Assembly: GCA_902168105.1 (NCBI GenBank)
Contig: CABHOY010000004.1
Coordinates: 1 to 64,000, forward strand
Source of the DNA: an uncultured Flavihumibacter sp.
Lineage (GTDB): Bacteria > Bacteroidota > Bacteroidia > Chitinophagales > Chitinophagaceae
Direction of reading: 5' to 3'
DNA length: 64,000 nt
The position numbers and the translations under genes are program-made. Shown piece by piece: positions 36,688 through 45,228 of the stretch (position 1 is its first letter; each line of letters begins with the position of its first letter). The notes under the pieces were generated by a model. That model saw only the letters and a list, made by a program, of their open reading frames with translations. It made no database searches and was not told where the DNA came from.

Positions 36688-36712
36688 AACTATAGAAAGA
36701 AAAAATTAATAA

Positions 36713-37936
36713 TTAAGCATCCAGTTCACCTGCGATCAGATTCAGGCTACTCATACAGATAACGGCATCGCTGAGCATTGCGCCTTTGATGAGTTCTGCA
36801 TACGCCTGATAGTATATAAAACATGGGCGGCGGAAATGCAGCCTGTAAGGGCTACGGCCACCATCGCTGATGAGGTAGAAACCCAGCTCGCCATTGCCAC
36901 CTTCCACAGGGAAGTACAATTCGCCAGGCAGGATATCAGATTCACCCATGATGATCTTAAAGTGGTAGATAAGTGCTTCCATCTTGGTGTATACCGCGCT
37001 CTTTTCAGGAAGGTAGTAAGCAGGTACATCTGCGTGGTATACATCTGAAGGCAGGTCTTTCAGCTTATCCATCGCCTGACGGATAATGCTCAGACTTTCC
37101 CACATTTCAGCATTACGCACCAGGAAACGGTCGTAACAGTCACCTGTGGTGCCAACTGGTATTGTAAAGTCGAAATCTTCGTAAGAAGAATAAGGCTGGG
37201 CCACGCGCACATCGTAATCCACACCTGCAGCACGCAGGTTAGGACCGGTAAAGCCATAGTTCATGGCTCTTTCCGCGCTGATCGGGCCTACGCCCTGGGT
37301 CCTTTCCATGAAGATACGGTTACGGTTCATCAGGGTTTCGAACTCCTTCAGTGCTTCCGGATATTCCTTCAGGAAACGTTCTATTTTTTCAAAAGCCGCA
37401 GGAGTAAAGTTTCTTTCGAAACCACCCACACGGCCAATATTGGTCGTTAGACGGGAACCGCATATTTCCTCATATATCTCGTATGCCAGCTCGCGGTATT
37501 TCATGAGATAGAGGAAACCTGAGAAAGCGCCACTATCAACTCCTACCACACCATTACAGATCAGGTGATCTGTAATACGGGCCAGTTCCATGATGATCAC
37601 ACGGAGATAGTCAACACGTTTGGGCGTTTGAATACCCAGCAGTTTCTCTACGGTCAAGTGCCATCCCATATTATTGATAGGAGATGAACAATAGTTCAGA
37701 CGATCTGTTAAAGGAGTGATCTGGTAATAAGGACGACGTTCTGCTATTTTCTCAAATGCACGGTGGATATATCCCACAGTAGATTCCGAACTCACGATAC
37801 GCTCACCGTCTATTTCCAGAATATTCTGGAATACCCCGTGCGTAGCAGGGTGGGTAGGTCCCAGGTTAAGGGTTTGTGTCTGCCTTTCTATGGAGCCTTC
37901 CGGCAGTATGATATGTTGCTGCTCTGACATGTTCAA
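36713..37936 (-). CDS. nuoD: NADH-quinone oxidoreductase subunit D
   Basis: A 407-residue 49-kDa-type subunit, related to the large subunit of NiFe hydrogenases and lining the quinone site. Motifs: NLGPTHPATHGVFQ (about 25-38), GYIHRAFEKIAE, GWHLTVEKLLGI, RGFYLISDGGR-like GFYLISDGGRSPYRLHFR near the C-terminus. NuoC is encoded as a separate gene 12 bp upstream and not fused, unlike in E. coli. Confidence 0.97.
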   Translation of the reverse strand: MNMSEQQHIILPEGSIERQTQTLNLGPTHPATHGVFQNILEIDGERIVSSESTVGYIHRAFEKIAERRPYYQITPLTDRLNYCSSPINNMGWHLTVEKLLGIQTPKRVDYLRVIIMELARITDHLICNGVVGVDSGAFSGFLYLMKYRELAYEIYEEICGSRLTTNIGRVGGFERNFTPAAFEKIERFLKEYPEALKEFETLMNRNRIFMERTQGVGPISAERAMNYGFTGPNLRAAGVDYDVRVAQPYSSYEDFDFTIPVGTTGDCYDRFLVRNAEMWESLSIIRQAMDKLKDLPSDVYHADVPAYYLPEKSAVYTKMEALIYHFKIIMGESDILPGELYFPVEGGNGELGFYLISDGGRSPYRLHFRRPCFIYYQAYAELIKGAMLSDAVICMSSLNLIAGELDA

Positions 37937-37948
37937 ACGTATAATTTA

Positions 37949-38470
37949 TTAAATGCCAATATGCCCGCCGCGGCCGAACATTTCATCATCTTTATCGGTA
38001 CGGGTCTGATCTTCCAGCGGAAATTCCTTACGCATGGGGAAATAGGTCATTTCGTCCACGTTCAGGATGCGTTTCAGGTTCGGGTGACCAACGAAGTTCA
38101 CACCGAAGAAGTCGTATGTTTCCCTTTCCATCCAGTTGGCTGATTCATACAGCCTGGTAGCTGTAAAAACGCGTGTATCCTCAATGCTGGTGTATACTTT
38201 GAAGCGCAGCCTCACCCTTTCTTTGAAATTGTGCAGGTGATATACTACTGCGAGCTCCTCCCCTGTTCTGTTGGGATAGTGTACGGCAGTGAGGTCCGTT
38301 AAAAAACGAAATTGCAGTTCCTCATCATCGTACAGGAACTGCATTACTTTCAGGTTCAGGTCTTTCGGCGCGGCAAATGATAAACATCCAAAGGATTCTT
38401 CCACCTGGCTGATTGATTCCCCAAACTTTTCTGTTAACCTTTGCTTTATATAGTCGTTTGTCAAAGACAT
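37949..38470 (-). CDS. nuoC: NADH-quinone oxidoreductase subunit C
   Basis: A 173-residue 30-kDa-type subunit of the connecting module. The conserved C-terminal motif is ERETYDFFGVNFVGHPNLKR (about 130-149) followed by FPMRKEFPLED. The N-terminal part contains FLTDLTAVHYPNR. It starts 62 bp downstream of nuoB and is followed closely by nuoD. Confidence 0.95.
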   Translation of the reverse strand: MSLTNDYIKQRLTEKFGESISQVEESFGCLSFAAPKDLNLKVMQFLYDDEELQFRFLTDLTAVHYPNRTGEELAVVYHLHNFKERVRLRFKVYTSIEDTRVFTATRLYESANWMERETYDFFGVNFVGHPNLKRILNVDEMTYFPMRKEFPLEDQTRTDKDDEMFGRGGHIGI

Positions 38471-38532
38471 TACGATTTCAATTTTCTATTTCAGATTGAC
38501 TTTTCGCGGATATGCTCTCGTCTTGTACTCGA

Positions 38533-39096
38533 TTACTGGATACCGTAAGAGTTCAGTAATTCCTTGTATCTATCGCTATGACGGCGGCGCAGACTTTCCT
38601 GCCCTACCAGGTCCTGTACACGCATGAAACCATCAATGATCGCTTCCGGGCGAGGAGGGCATCCTGGAACATATACATCCACAGGAATTACCTGATCGAT
38701 ACCCTGCAATACGGAGTAAGTATCAAATACACCGCCGCTGCATGCGCAGGCGCCAACAGCAACAACCCAACGGGGTTCAGCCATTTGCAGGTATACCTGA
38801 CGTAATACCGGCCCCATTTTCTTAGAAATTGTGCCCATTACCATTAATAGGTCACACTGGCGGGGAGTGAAGGCCATTCTTTCGGAACCGAAGCGGGCCA
38901 TATCGTAAGTAGAAGCCATGGTTGCCATGAATTCGATACCACAACAGGAAGTAGCAAAAGGTAACGGCCAGATAGAATTCTTACGAGCTGCACCAATCAC
39001 CTGGTCGAATGTTGTTGCGAAAAAACCTTCCCCTGCATACCCATCGGGTATTTCCACATTCTTCACTTTCTCATTATACTGAACCGGACGTGCCAT
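38533..39096 (-). CDS. nuoB: NADH-quinone oxidoreductase subunit B
   Basis: A 187-residue subunit holding the terminal [4Fe-4S] cluster N2 that reduces quinone. Cluster ligands are in ATSCCGIEFMA (tandem Cys, about residues 49-59), the Cys of GACACSGGVFDTYS (about 115-128) and VPGCPPRPEA (about 145-154). Length is normal. It lies 96 bp downstream of nuoA, the largest gap in the operon. Confidence 0.97.
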   Translation of the reverse strand: MARPVQYNEKVKNVEIPDGYAGEGFFATTFDQVIGAARKNSIWPLPFATSCCGIEFMATMASTYDMARFGSERMAFTPRQCDLLMVMGTISKKMGPVLRQVYLQMAEPRWVVAVGACACSGGVFDTYSVLQGIDQVIPVDVYVPGCPPRPEAIIDGFMRVQDLVGQESLRRRHSDRYKELLNSYGIQ

Positions 39097-39192
39097 ACCA
39101 TGTCAGATTTAAAAATTTCAAAATCAGATTTGACCCAAACGCACACGGGATTGCCGCCATCGGCAACCCTTCTGCAATATTTTATATAAAAA

Positions 39193-39585
39193 TCAGTCTT
39201 CCCATTTCAGCGCTCCCTTCTTCAATATGTAGAAGAAGCCGCCCATAAAGAACGCTACAAAAAGTAACATGGCCATGAAGCCATCCCATCCCAATTCTCT
39301 GAAATTCACCGCATAAGGATAAAAGAAGATCACCTCTACGTCAAAAAGCACGAACAATATGGCGGTTAGGAAGTACTTAATGGCTACTGGCTGGCGTGCA
39401 TTACCTTTTTGTTCAATACCACTTTCAAAGGTAGCTAGTTTGTCGCTGGTTTTACGTTTTGGCCCCAAAAAATGTGTGGCTACCATTGTAAGACCAACGA
39501 AGCCCAGTGCAGCTACAAGCTGCATAACAATGGGAAAATAGCTGAAAGGAGTAGTTGCTGACAATAATTCTGTGTCTGTAAACAT
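39193..39585 (-). CDS. nuoA: NADH-quinone oxidoreductase subunit A
   Basis: From the ATG at 39585 the protein has 130 residues, the usual size, with three hydrophobic segments. Conserved loop: FESGIEQKGNARQP, and YFLTAILFVLFDVEVIFFYPYA with the membrane-facing acidic residues. A longer frame to 39648 would start upstream of the promoter elements and is rejected. It is the first gene of the operon, about 27 nt after the predicted transcript start. Confidence 0.94.
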   Translation of the reverse strand: MFTDTELLSATTPFSYFPIVMQLVAALGFVGLTMVATHFLGPKRKTSDKLATFESGIEQKGNARQPVAIKYFLTAILFVLFDVEVIFFYPYAVNFRELGWDGFMAMLLFVAFFMGGFFYILKKGALKWED

Positions 39586-39618
39586 AAGCTTCCCTGTATA
39601 ATTCGTTCTCCGAATGAG

Positions 39619-39649
39619 CAAAAATAGGCTAACTAATGCAAAAATCAAA
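39619..39649 (-). promoter_or_regulatory. Bacteroidota-type promoter of the nuo operon
   Basis: Minus strand: TTTG (39646-39649), a 19 bp spacer and TATTTTTG (39619-39626). It is an exact consensus match upstream of nuoA, so it likely drives all 14 nuo genes. Confidence 0.75.
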
Positions 39650-39692
39650 TCTTATGAAGGATTAAAATATTATCTTTTTTCACCAACCGGCA

Positions 39693-39727
39693 ATAAAAAA
39701 GCCTCCTGTCGGGGGACAGGAGGCTTT
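39693..39727 (-). terminator. Terminator of the TPR-protein transcript
   Basis: The stem AAAGCCTCCTGTC / (G)ACAGGAGGCTTT is followed on the minus strand by a T-run. It separates the TPR/PstS-like operon from the nuo promoter just downstream. Confidence 0.88.
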
Positions 39728-39745
39728 CCTATAACTATTTGTTAA

Positions 39746-41464
39746 TTATTTTTTGTTGCCTTGAGCTGGTTTAACAGCAGCTGCTTTGGTTTTGTTTTCC
39801 AGGTTTTCCTGAATAGCTTTCACCGTGTTGTTATTAGGATCGATATTCAGTACTTTATCCATCCAGATCTTCATATTTGCCTGATCTTCTTTGTTGTAAT
39901 AGTAGATCATCATGTACTGGTAAGGGAACATCAGCTGGGCTGGTTTGTTCACTTTTTCCTCACCTTTTATCTCGAAGAATTTCTGGAAGAAAGGTACTGC
40001 CGTACCTAATTTAGCATCCGGATCTTTCGCCATGTTTGCACGGCCTCTCCAGTATGTACCTAACGCTTCGTTAGTAGGATATTTTGCGGCAAAAGCACCC
40101 CAGGTTGAATCAGCCTTGTCGTATTCTTTTGCGTAGATCTCCCAGGTACCTTTAAAGAACATATCCTGTACTTTACCAGTATTCTGTTCGTCGGTGAAAT
40201 CGCTCACCAGTTTGCCATACCATTCAGCGGAACGTTTGAAATCTCTCATGTTTTTGAAAGTCTCAGCTACGTTTCTGTATTTTTCCACGTCTTTGGTAGT
40301 GTCAGCCAGGGCATATTTTTCCAGGTACATAGCAGCCAGGGAATCGTTGATCACTTCCTGTGCTGAATCGGTTGTGTTCTGCTGGTAGATAGCGCTGAGC
40401 AGTTTATAGTCGTTAGCCTGCAGTTTAGGCTCGCCAACAACTTTAACATACTCTTCGATCACTTGTTTACCGGTACTGGTATCACCTTTCTGCAGATAAG
40501 CATCTGTCAGCAGGCGTACGAATTTACCTTTATTACCTTCAGTCGTCTGAGGCAATACGGCTTTAGCCTTATTGATAGCAGCATCATAATCTTTACGGTA
40601 GAAAGAGATAGCTGCCAGGTTGTATTCATTTTCCAGTTTACCTGCGCCTGATCCTATTACTTCCATATATTTCTCCAGGTACTTAGCTGCATTTTCGAGT
40701 GACAGCTGAGCTTTGGTTGGAGTGATATAGAACTGGTACAGTTCGTAGTAAGCTGGTGCATAATTAGGATCCAGATTGGTTGCTTTTGTCCAATCGTTCA
40801 CGGCATCCTGCAACAGTTTAGCGTTGTAGTTCACCAACCCTTGCTTCATTACCGCTTCAGCGTTATTAGGCTCAAGTTCCTGTGCTTTATCGTAAGAAGT
40901 GATCGCTTTACCACCATTCTCACCACCAAGCAGGCGATATGCATCACCTAATTCTATATAATCTGCTGCTTTAGCAGTATATACTTCTTTCTTTTTACGG
41001 CCTTCGTTGTTCAGTAATTTTTCCATTACTGACAATGCATAACCGCGGTCACCACCTTTTATTTCAGTGTTAGCGTCGGCAATGGCACGAGCAACGTCGC
41101 CATTACGTCCTTCTGTAGCAGTAGTAGCTGCTTCGAATTTTTGTTTTGCTGCAGCTGCATCACCCTTCATCAGATCAAGACGACCCAGAGCCACCTGCAG
41201 TAAAGGTGAAGTAGGTACAGCCTGCAACCCTTTCTGGAAGGTTGCAGCAGCGCCAGCATCATCATGCATACCCAGCTGCGCAATACCTGCGTAGTAGTAT
41301 CCTCTGTCGTCAGTTGGCTTGGCTGCTATAGCTTTTTCCAGGTTCTGTTTGGCTGTTTCATACTTGCCATAATACAGGTCTTTCAATCCATCTTCTACAG
41401 ATTGGGCCATCACGCCGTTCGCGACGCACAGCATTGCAACAATTAAACTTTTCCGTCTGTTCAT
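39746..41464 (-). CDS. TPR-repeat protein, exported
   Basis: From the ATG at 41464 the protein has 572 residues with a signal peptide (MNRRKSLIVAMLCVANGVMA). Tetratricopeptide repeats fill most of it; clear units include YYYAGIAQLGMHDDAGAAATF (about 53-72), a second near AKQKF, and NAEAVMKQGLVNYNAKLLQDA followed by NYAPAYYELYQFY. The C-terminus is rich in Asn, Lys and Ala. It is likely a periplasmic scaffold. The PstS-like lipoprotein gene is 37 bp upstream, pointing to co-transcription. An alternative start at 41533 overlaps that gene and adds non-signal sequence. Confidence 0.85.
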   Translation of the reverse strand: MNRRKSLIVAMLCVANGVMAQSVEDGLKDLYYGKYETAKQNLEKAIAAKPTDDRGYYYAGIAQLGMHDDAGAAATFQKGLQAVPTSPLLQVALGRLDLMKGDAAAAKQKFEAATTATEGRNGDVARAIADANTEIKGGDRGYALSVMEKLLNNEGRKKKEVYTAKAADYIELGDAYRLLGGENGGKAITSYDKAQELEPNNAEAVMKQGLVNYNAKLLQDAVNDWTKATNLDPNYAPAYYELYQFYITPTKAQLSLENAAKYLEKYMEVIGSGAGKLENEYNLAAISFYRKDYDAAINKAKAVLPQTTEGNKGKFVRLLTDAYLQKGDTSTGKQVIEEYVKVVGEPKLQANDYKLLSAIYQQNTTDSAQEVINDSLAAMYLEKYALADTTKDVEKYRNVAETFKNMRDFKRSAEWYGKLVSDFTDEQNTGKVQDMFFKGTWEIYAKEYDKADSTWGAFAAKYPTNEALGTYWRGRANMAKDPDAKLGTAVPFFQKFFEIKGEEKVNKPAQLMFPYQYMMIYYYNKEDQANMKIWMDKVLNIDPNNNTVKAIQENLENKTKAAAVKPAQGNKK

Positions 41465-41501
41465 GAGCAATCCGGTTTTTAATTTTAGTTGTGTTAGTTT
41501 T

Positions 41502-42422
41502 TTACCTAATGTTCGCTTCCCTGAATACCACATTCAATCTCGCAGGAAACAGTCTGAATTTCGAAATGATCATCTGTCCTTCATAACTCCCCAGGAAAGT
41601 GGCGAACCCTGAGCCCAATCCAGAATATGGTTCCTTCAAGCAATAGAACAAACCACGTTTAAGTTGGTAGGATCCAAGAGCGATGTATGCCTGATATGGT
41701 TTTACAAATTCCGAACCATAATCTGCCCTCACTTTGACCACTTGCACTTTATTTGTAAATTCAATCGAAGCCGAGTCGTTAGGATCAGAGATCCAGCTTA
41801 CCCCAATTACGCCAATCGCATCCTTCATTTTAGCCACATAATCAACCACTTCAGGGTTCGTTTTAGCAGCCATTACATTCTGCGGCAACGGTTTCCCTTT
41901 ATTGATCGAATCGCGGACATATCTTACCGTACTTGAATTCTGATTATCAAAAACTACCTGAGGTTTTTTCGTGGAATCAGACCCGTCCATAATTTCCCGC
42001 ACCTGGTCCATTGTGAGGATACTGTCGGGATTACTGCGGTTAGTAATCAACGCTACACCATCCCACGCCAGCAAGAGGCTTTGCGGCTTTATCTTTAACT
42101 CTTTTATATACGCCTTTTCCTGTTCGCTAAAATCTCTTGTTACAAAGATCAGCCTTGAACTGTCAGCCAACAGATCTTTAAAGCAATCTGCTTCGGGTTT
42201 ATACTCAGCAATGATATGCGCTTTCTTATATAAGGATTCAAAAACCTTAATCTCGGCTTCCATCAGTGGACGATAGGTTTCATCCACACTTATTCTGATG
42301 GTTCCTGAAGTTGGCGTATCGTGCTCCTCCCCGGACTTGTTGGCCTGTCCGCAAGATGCCAGTAAAGCTACAGCTAACGAGAAAATAGCGACCTGGCCCC
42401 GCCTTTTTATTCTGGTAATCAT
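41502..42422 (-). CDS. PstS-like substrate-binding lipoprotein
   Basis: A 306-residue envelope protein with a lipoprotein signal (LAVALLASCGQ; Cys about residue 24). The rest resembles type II periplasmic binding proteins of the PstS group: GTIRISVDETYRPLMEAEIKVFE, later LLAWDGVALITNRSNPDSILT, GSDSTKKPQVVFDNQNSSTVRYV and GVIGVSWISD. No phosphate ABC transporter genes (pstA, pstB, pstC) are adjacent. In Bacteroidota such proteins are often encoded next to TPR and Ton-type genes, as here, so transport of phosphate is unproven. Confidence 0.83.
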   Translation of the reverse strand: MITRIKRRGQVAIFSLAVALLASCGQANKSGEEHDTPTSGTIRISVDETYRPLMEAEIKVFESLYKKAHIIAEYKPEADCFKDLLADSSRLIFVTRDFSEQEKAYIKELKIKPQSLLLAWDGVALITNRSNPDSILTMDQVREIMDGSDSTKKPQVVFDNQNSSTVRYVRDSINKGKPLPQNVMAAKTNPEVVDYVAKMKDAIGVIGVSWISDPNDSASIEFTNKVQVVKVRADYGSEFVKPYQAYIALGSYQLKRGLFYCLKEPYSGLGSGFATFLGSYEGQMIISKFRLFPARLNVVFREANIR

Positions 42423-42438
42423 ATGTTCGTCTCTTTAT

Positions 42439-42684
42439 TTAATCCTTTTGATGAAATAGGTATCTCACTCCTCTATATACACGGAAAAGGCCATACGCAA
42501 TTAGTATGATGCCTAAAATGTTCAATATAGTCTGAGATACCTGAAACTGGCCCAGGTTATATTTCTGCGCAAAGATTGCATATAGGCCAAAGAGCAGAAA
42601 AAACATACCTCTGATTAATTCCCCGAGCGAACGATAATTTACCTTAGTCCGCGTGTTTCCAGATCTTTCTTGTTGCATTAGCAT
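42439..42684 (-). CDS. Small membrane protein of unknown function
   Basis: A protein of about 81 residues with two hydrophobic segments (about 25-40 and 50-70), a basic N-terminal tail and the ending GVRYLFHQKD. No family recognised. It starts 17 bp before the PstS-like gene and is read in the same direction, so it probably opens that operon. The start is uncertain: ATG at 42684 or 42678, or a TTG at 42708. Confidence 0.65.
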   Translation of the reverse strand: MLMQQERSGNTRTKVNYRSLGELIRGMFFLLFGLYAIFAQKYNLGQFQVSQTILNILGIILIAYGLFRVYRGVRYLFHQKD

Positions 42685-43111
42685 TGTTAGCGAATTACAA
42701 GTATACAAAAAAATATTTCCAAATAAATACCTGTTCTTTTAGAGGATTGTTAAAAAAAGGCGGTCCCTACCCTATACCTGTAACCCTAAACCAGCCACTA
42801 CAGCAGGTTTAATAAACGTCGGGCATACACACATTTTTTCATATTCAATCTACATCTAATTAAACAAGAACTTGTTAAAGCCATGTTAAATACTTGTACT
42901 TTCAGACCTATGTCGTACATAATCACCAAAATACATACACATAAAAATGAAAGTATAGTATTAATCATTCTTATTATATAGATGCAGAGAATTCAGGATT
43001 CCATAACGTGCATTATTCCTTTCCTACTGCCAGTACGGCCTGATGTAGCGTAGTTCAAGATTTGGGCCAGGGCATAAAATAATGTTAAAATCTTGTAGGT
43101 TTGCGGAAATT
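42685..43111. other. Divergent intergenic region without a gene
   Basis: About 430 bp, AT-rich, between the small membrane protein gene (minus) and the phosphatase gene (plus). It contains the -7-like element at 43096. I see no open frame of note, no tRNA and no convincing hairpin in it. Confidence 0.5.
43096..43103 (+). promoter_or_regulatory. Candidate -7 element of the phosphatase-hisS operon
   Basis: TAGGTTTG fits TAnnTTTG and lies nine bases before the ATG at 43112. No TTTG at the normal -33 spacing was found, so support is partial. Confidence 0.4.
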
Positions 43112-43549
43112 ATGAAAATACTCATGGTATGCCTGGGCAATATTTGCCGTTCGCCCCTGGCAGAAGGAATATTAAGGCACCTGGCCATTCAACAGGGATT
43201 GGACTGGGAAATTGACTCCGCCGGCACCGGCAACTGGCATGTTGGCGATCCACCCGACCACCGTTCCATAAAGGTGGCCAAGCGATATGGTATTGACATA
43301 TCCGGCCTGCGTGGCAGACAATTCCAGGCTAGCGATTTTGATCGTTTTGACCGTGTTTTTGCCATGGACCTGGATAATTACAGGGATATCTTACTTAAAG
43401 CAAGAACTGACGCAGATAAGGCTAAATTGCAGCTATTACTGGACGATCAGCAACCGGTACCAGATCCATGGTATGACGACGCCTTGTTCGAACCAGTGTA
43501 CAAAATGATCTATGAGGCTTGTGAAAAGATCGTGACAGGCAAAAAATAA
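43112..43549 (+). CDS. Low-molecular-weight protein tyrosine phosphatase
   Basis: From the ATG at 43112 the protein has 145 residues. The active-site loop is VCLGNICRSP (residues about 5-14, Cys and Arg of the CX5R motif), and the general acid is in the conserved DPWYDD near residue 116. The fold and length fit the family. Members dephosphorylate tyrosine or arginine residues; no kinase or capsule gene is nearby to suggest a substrate. The frame can start 30 bases earlier but that would cover the promoter element. hisS follows 29 bp downstream. Confidence 0.9.
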   Translation: MKILMVCLGNICRSPLAEGILRHLAIQQGLDWEIDSAGTGNWHVGDPPDHRSIKVAKRYGIDISGLRGRQFQASDFDRFDRVFAMDLDNYRDILLKARTDADKAKLQLLLDDQQPVPDPWYDDALFEPVYKMIYEACEKIVTGKK

Positions 43550-43578
43550 ATTACTTTATAAAGCATAACTGAACAATA

Positions 43579-44928
43579 ATGATAAAACCCAGTATACCCA
43601 AAGGTACCCGCGATTTCGGGCCAGTTGTGGTAAGAAAGCGGCAATATATTTTCCAGACCATCCGTGAAACATTTGAACTGTTCGGGTTCCAACCTCTGGA
43701 AACCCCTACCATGGAGAACCTGGATACACTAACGGGTAAATATGGTGAGGAAGGTGATAAACTGATCTTCAAGATCCTAGACAATGGTGATATCCTGGGA
43801 CGCGCCCAGCAAGCGAAGGATAGCAGAGAGTTGAGTATTTTGTTATGCGAAAAAGCCCTGCGCTATGACCTCACCATTCCCTTTGCCAGGTATGTGGTAA
43901 TGAACCAGCATGAACTGGCCCTTCCATTTAAGCGCTATCAGATGCAGCCCGTATGGCGCGCTGACAGACCACAGAAAGGTCGGTATCGCGAATTTTATCA
44001 ATGCGATGCCGACGTAGTAGGCAGCAATTCGCTTTTAAATGAAATTGAACTTCTTCTTATATACGACACTGTTTTTACAAAACTGCAACTTGAGGGATAC
44101 GAAGTTCGTATCAATAACAGGAAGATATTGAGTGCACTGGCAGAGGTGATCGGCCAGCCATCCCTGCTCACTGATATTACTGTAGCGATTGACAAATTAG
44201 ATAAAATCGGGATAGAGAAAGTCAAAGAAGAGCTCCAGGAACGAGGTCTCTCTGCAAGTGAGATCGCTATTATTGAAAACTTCCTGAGCATTGAGGGGAA
44301 TAATGAGGAAAAACTGACACAGTTGGGCGATCTCTTCAAAGACTCTCCAACCGGTCTGAAAGGTATTGAAGAATTATCCTATGTGCTCCACACGCAACCA
44401 GAGGCCTTCACAACTACTCCTATCCTGGACGTAACGCTTGCCCGTGGTCTGAACTACTATACAGGTATGATCGTAGAAGTAAAAGCACCTGCTGCCGTAA
44501 AAATGGGTAGTATCGGAGGCGGTGGCCGATATGACGACCTAACCGGTCTGTTTGGTCTTCCCGGTCTTTCAGGTGTGGGTATCTCCTTCGGAGTAGACCG
44601 CATTTACGATGTATTGGAAGAACTGCAGTTATTCCCTGCTGCCGCTCAACAGGGTACACAAGTGCTTTTCTTCAACCTTGATCCGAATGTGACAGGTACA
44701 CTGTTTAAGTTGCTTATGCAGCTGCGTGCAAAAGGTGTTTCATCAGAACTGTTCCATGAGCCATCTAAAATGGACAAGCAAATGAAATACGCTAATAAAA
44801 GGAATATACCTTATGTGATCATTATGGGTGAAAGTGAAATGCAGGAACAGGTGGTCAGCATTAAGAATATGGTGACCGGTACACAGGAAAAAATAGCGAT
44901 GAAAGATCTGGTGAATTATAATTTCTAA
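43579..44928 (+). CDS. hisS: Histidine--tRNA ligase
   Basis: A 449-residue class II aminoacyl-tRNA synthetase. It begins with IPKGTRDFGP; motif 2 is GRYREFYQCDAD (about 134-145), the His-specific peptide is LARGLNYYTG (about 286-295), and motif 3 is GGGGRYDDLTGLFG continuing to GVGISFGVDRI. The C-terminal anticodon-binding domain runs from about 355 to the end. Length is typical of the short bacterial form. A bidirectional terminator follows at 44941-44979. Confidence 0.97.
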   Translation: MIKPSIPKGTRDFGPVVVRKRQYIFQTIRETFELFGFQPLETPTMENLDTLTGKYGEEGDKLIFKILDNGDILGRAQQAKDSRELSILLCEKALRYDLTIPFARYVVMNQHELALPFKRYQMQPVWRADRPQKGRYREFYQCDADVVGSNSLLNEIELLLIYDTVFTKLQLEGYEVRINNRKILSALAEVIGQPSLLTDITVAIDKLDKIGIEKVKEELQERGLSASEIAIIENFLSIEGNNEEKLTQLGDLFKDSPTGLKGIEELSYVLHTQPEAFTTTPILDVTLARGLNYYTGMIVEVKAPAAVKMGSIGGGGRYDDLTGLFGLPGLSGVGISFGVDRIYDVLEELQLFPAAAQQGTQVLFFNLDPNVTGTLFKLLMQLRAKGVSSELFHEPSKMDKQMKYANKRNIPYVIIMGESEMQEQVVSIKNMVTGTQEKIAMKDLVNYNF

Positions 44929-44940
44929 GGAAATTAAAAA

Positions 44941-44979
44941 ATAACAACAAAGGCCCGCTTAAGCGGCCTTTGTTGTTAT
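44941..44979. terminator. Bidirectional terminator between hisS and the small charged protein gene
   Basis: Long arms (ATAACAACAAAGGCC / GGCCTTTGTTGTTAT, with one bulged C) meet at CGCTTAAGC. It can end hisS from the left and the proteasome-like/small-protein transcript from the right. Confidence 0.82.
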
Positions 44980-44983
44980 CTGG

Positions 44984-45208
44984 CTACAAACGGCCCCGTT
45001 TCATGTCGTAATACATTTGGTTTTCCAGACTCAGATTATTATAATAATATTCTTCCAAATGTTCGCTGAAGCTTTTGTGAATGCCTCTTTTCTCTTCGTC
45101 CAGTATTCGCTCATATTCCTTCACAACCTTACCGACAGCTTCCTGCCTTCGTTCTTCTCTACGTTTCCTTTCTTGTTCGTATGCATCGTCTGGCAAAAAA
45201 ATGATCAT
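44984..45208 (-). CDS. Small highly charged helical protein of unknown function
   Basis: A 74-residue protein beginning MIIFLPDDAYEQERKRREER. It is rich in Glu, Arg and Lys and is predicted helical throughout, with several Tyr in the second half (HLEEYYYNN) and a basic end. No family recognised. It lies 20 bp downstream of the proteasome-like gene on the same strand, with a terminator right after it, so the two probably share one transcript. That makes it a candidate partner, substrate or adaptor, but nothing in the sequence proves it. Confidence 0.65.
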   Translation of the reverse strand: MIIFLPDDAYEQERKRREERRQEAVGKVVKEYERILDEEKRGIHKSFSEHLEEYYYNNLSLENQMYYDMKRGRL

Positions 45209-45228
45209 AATTATAAATTTGAAGTCAA

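Noticed and set aside
41502..42422. A phosphate ABC uptake system
   Set aside because: Only a PstS-like binding protein is present; pstA, pstB, pstC and phoU are absent from the neighbourhood.
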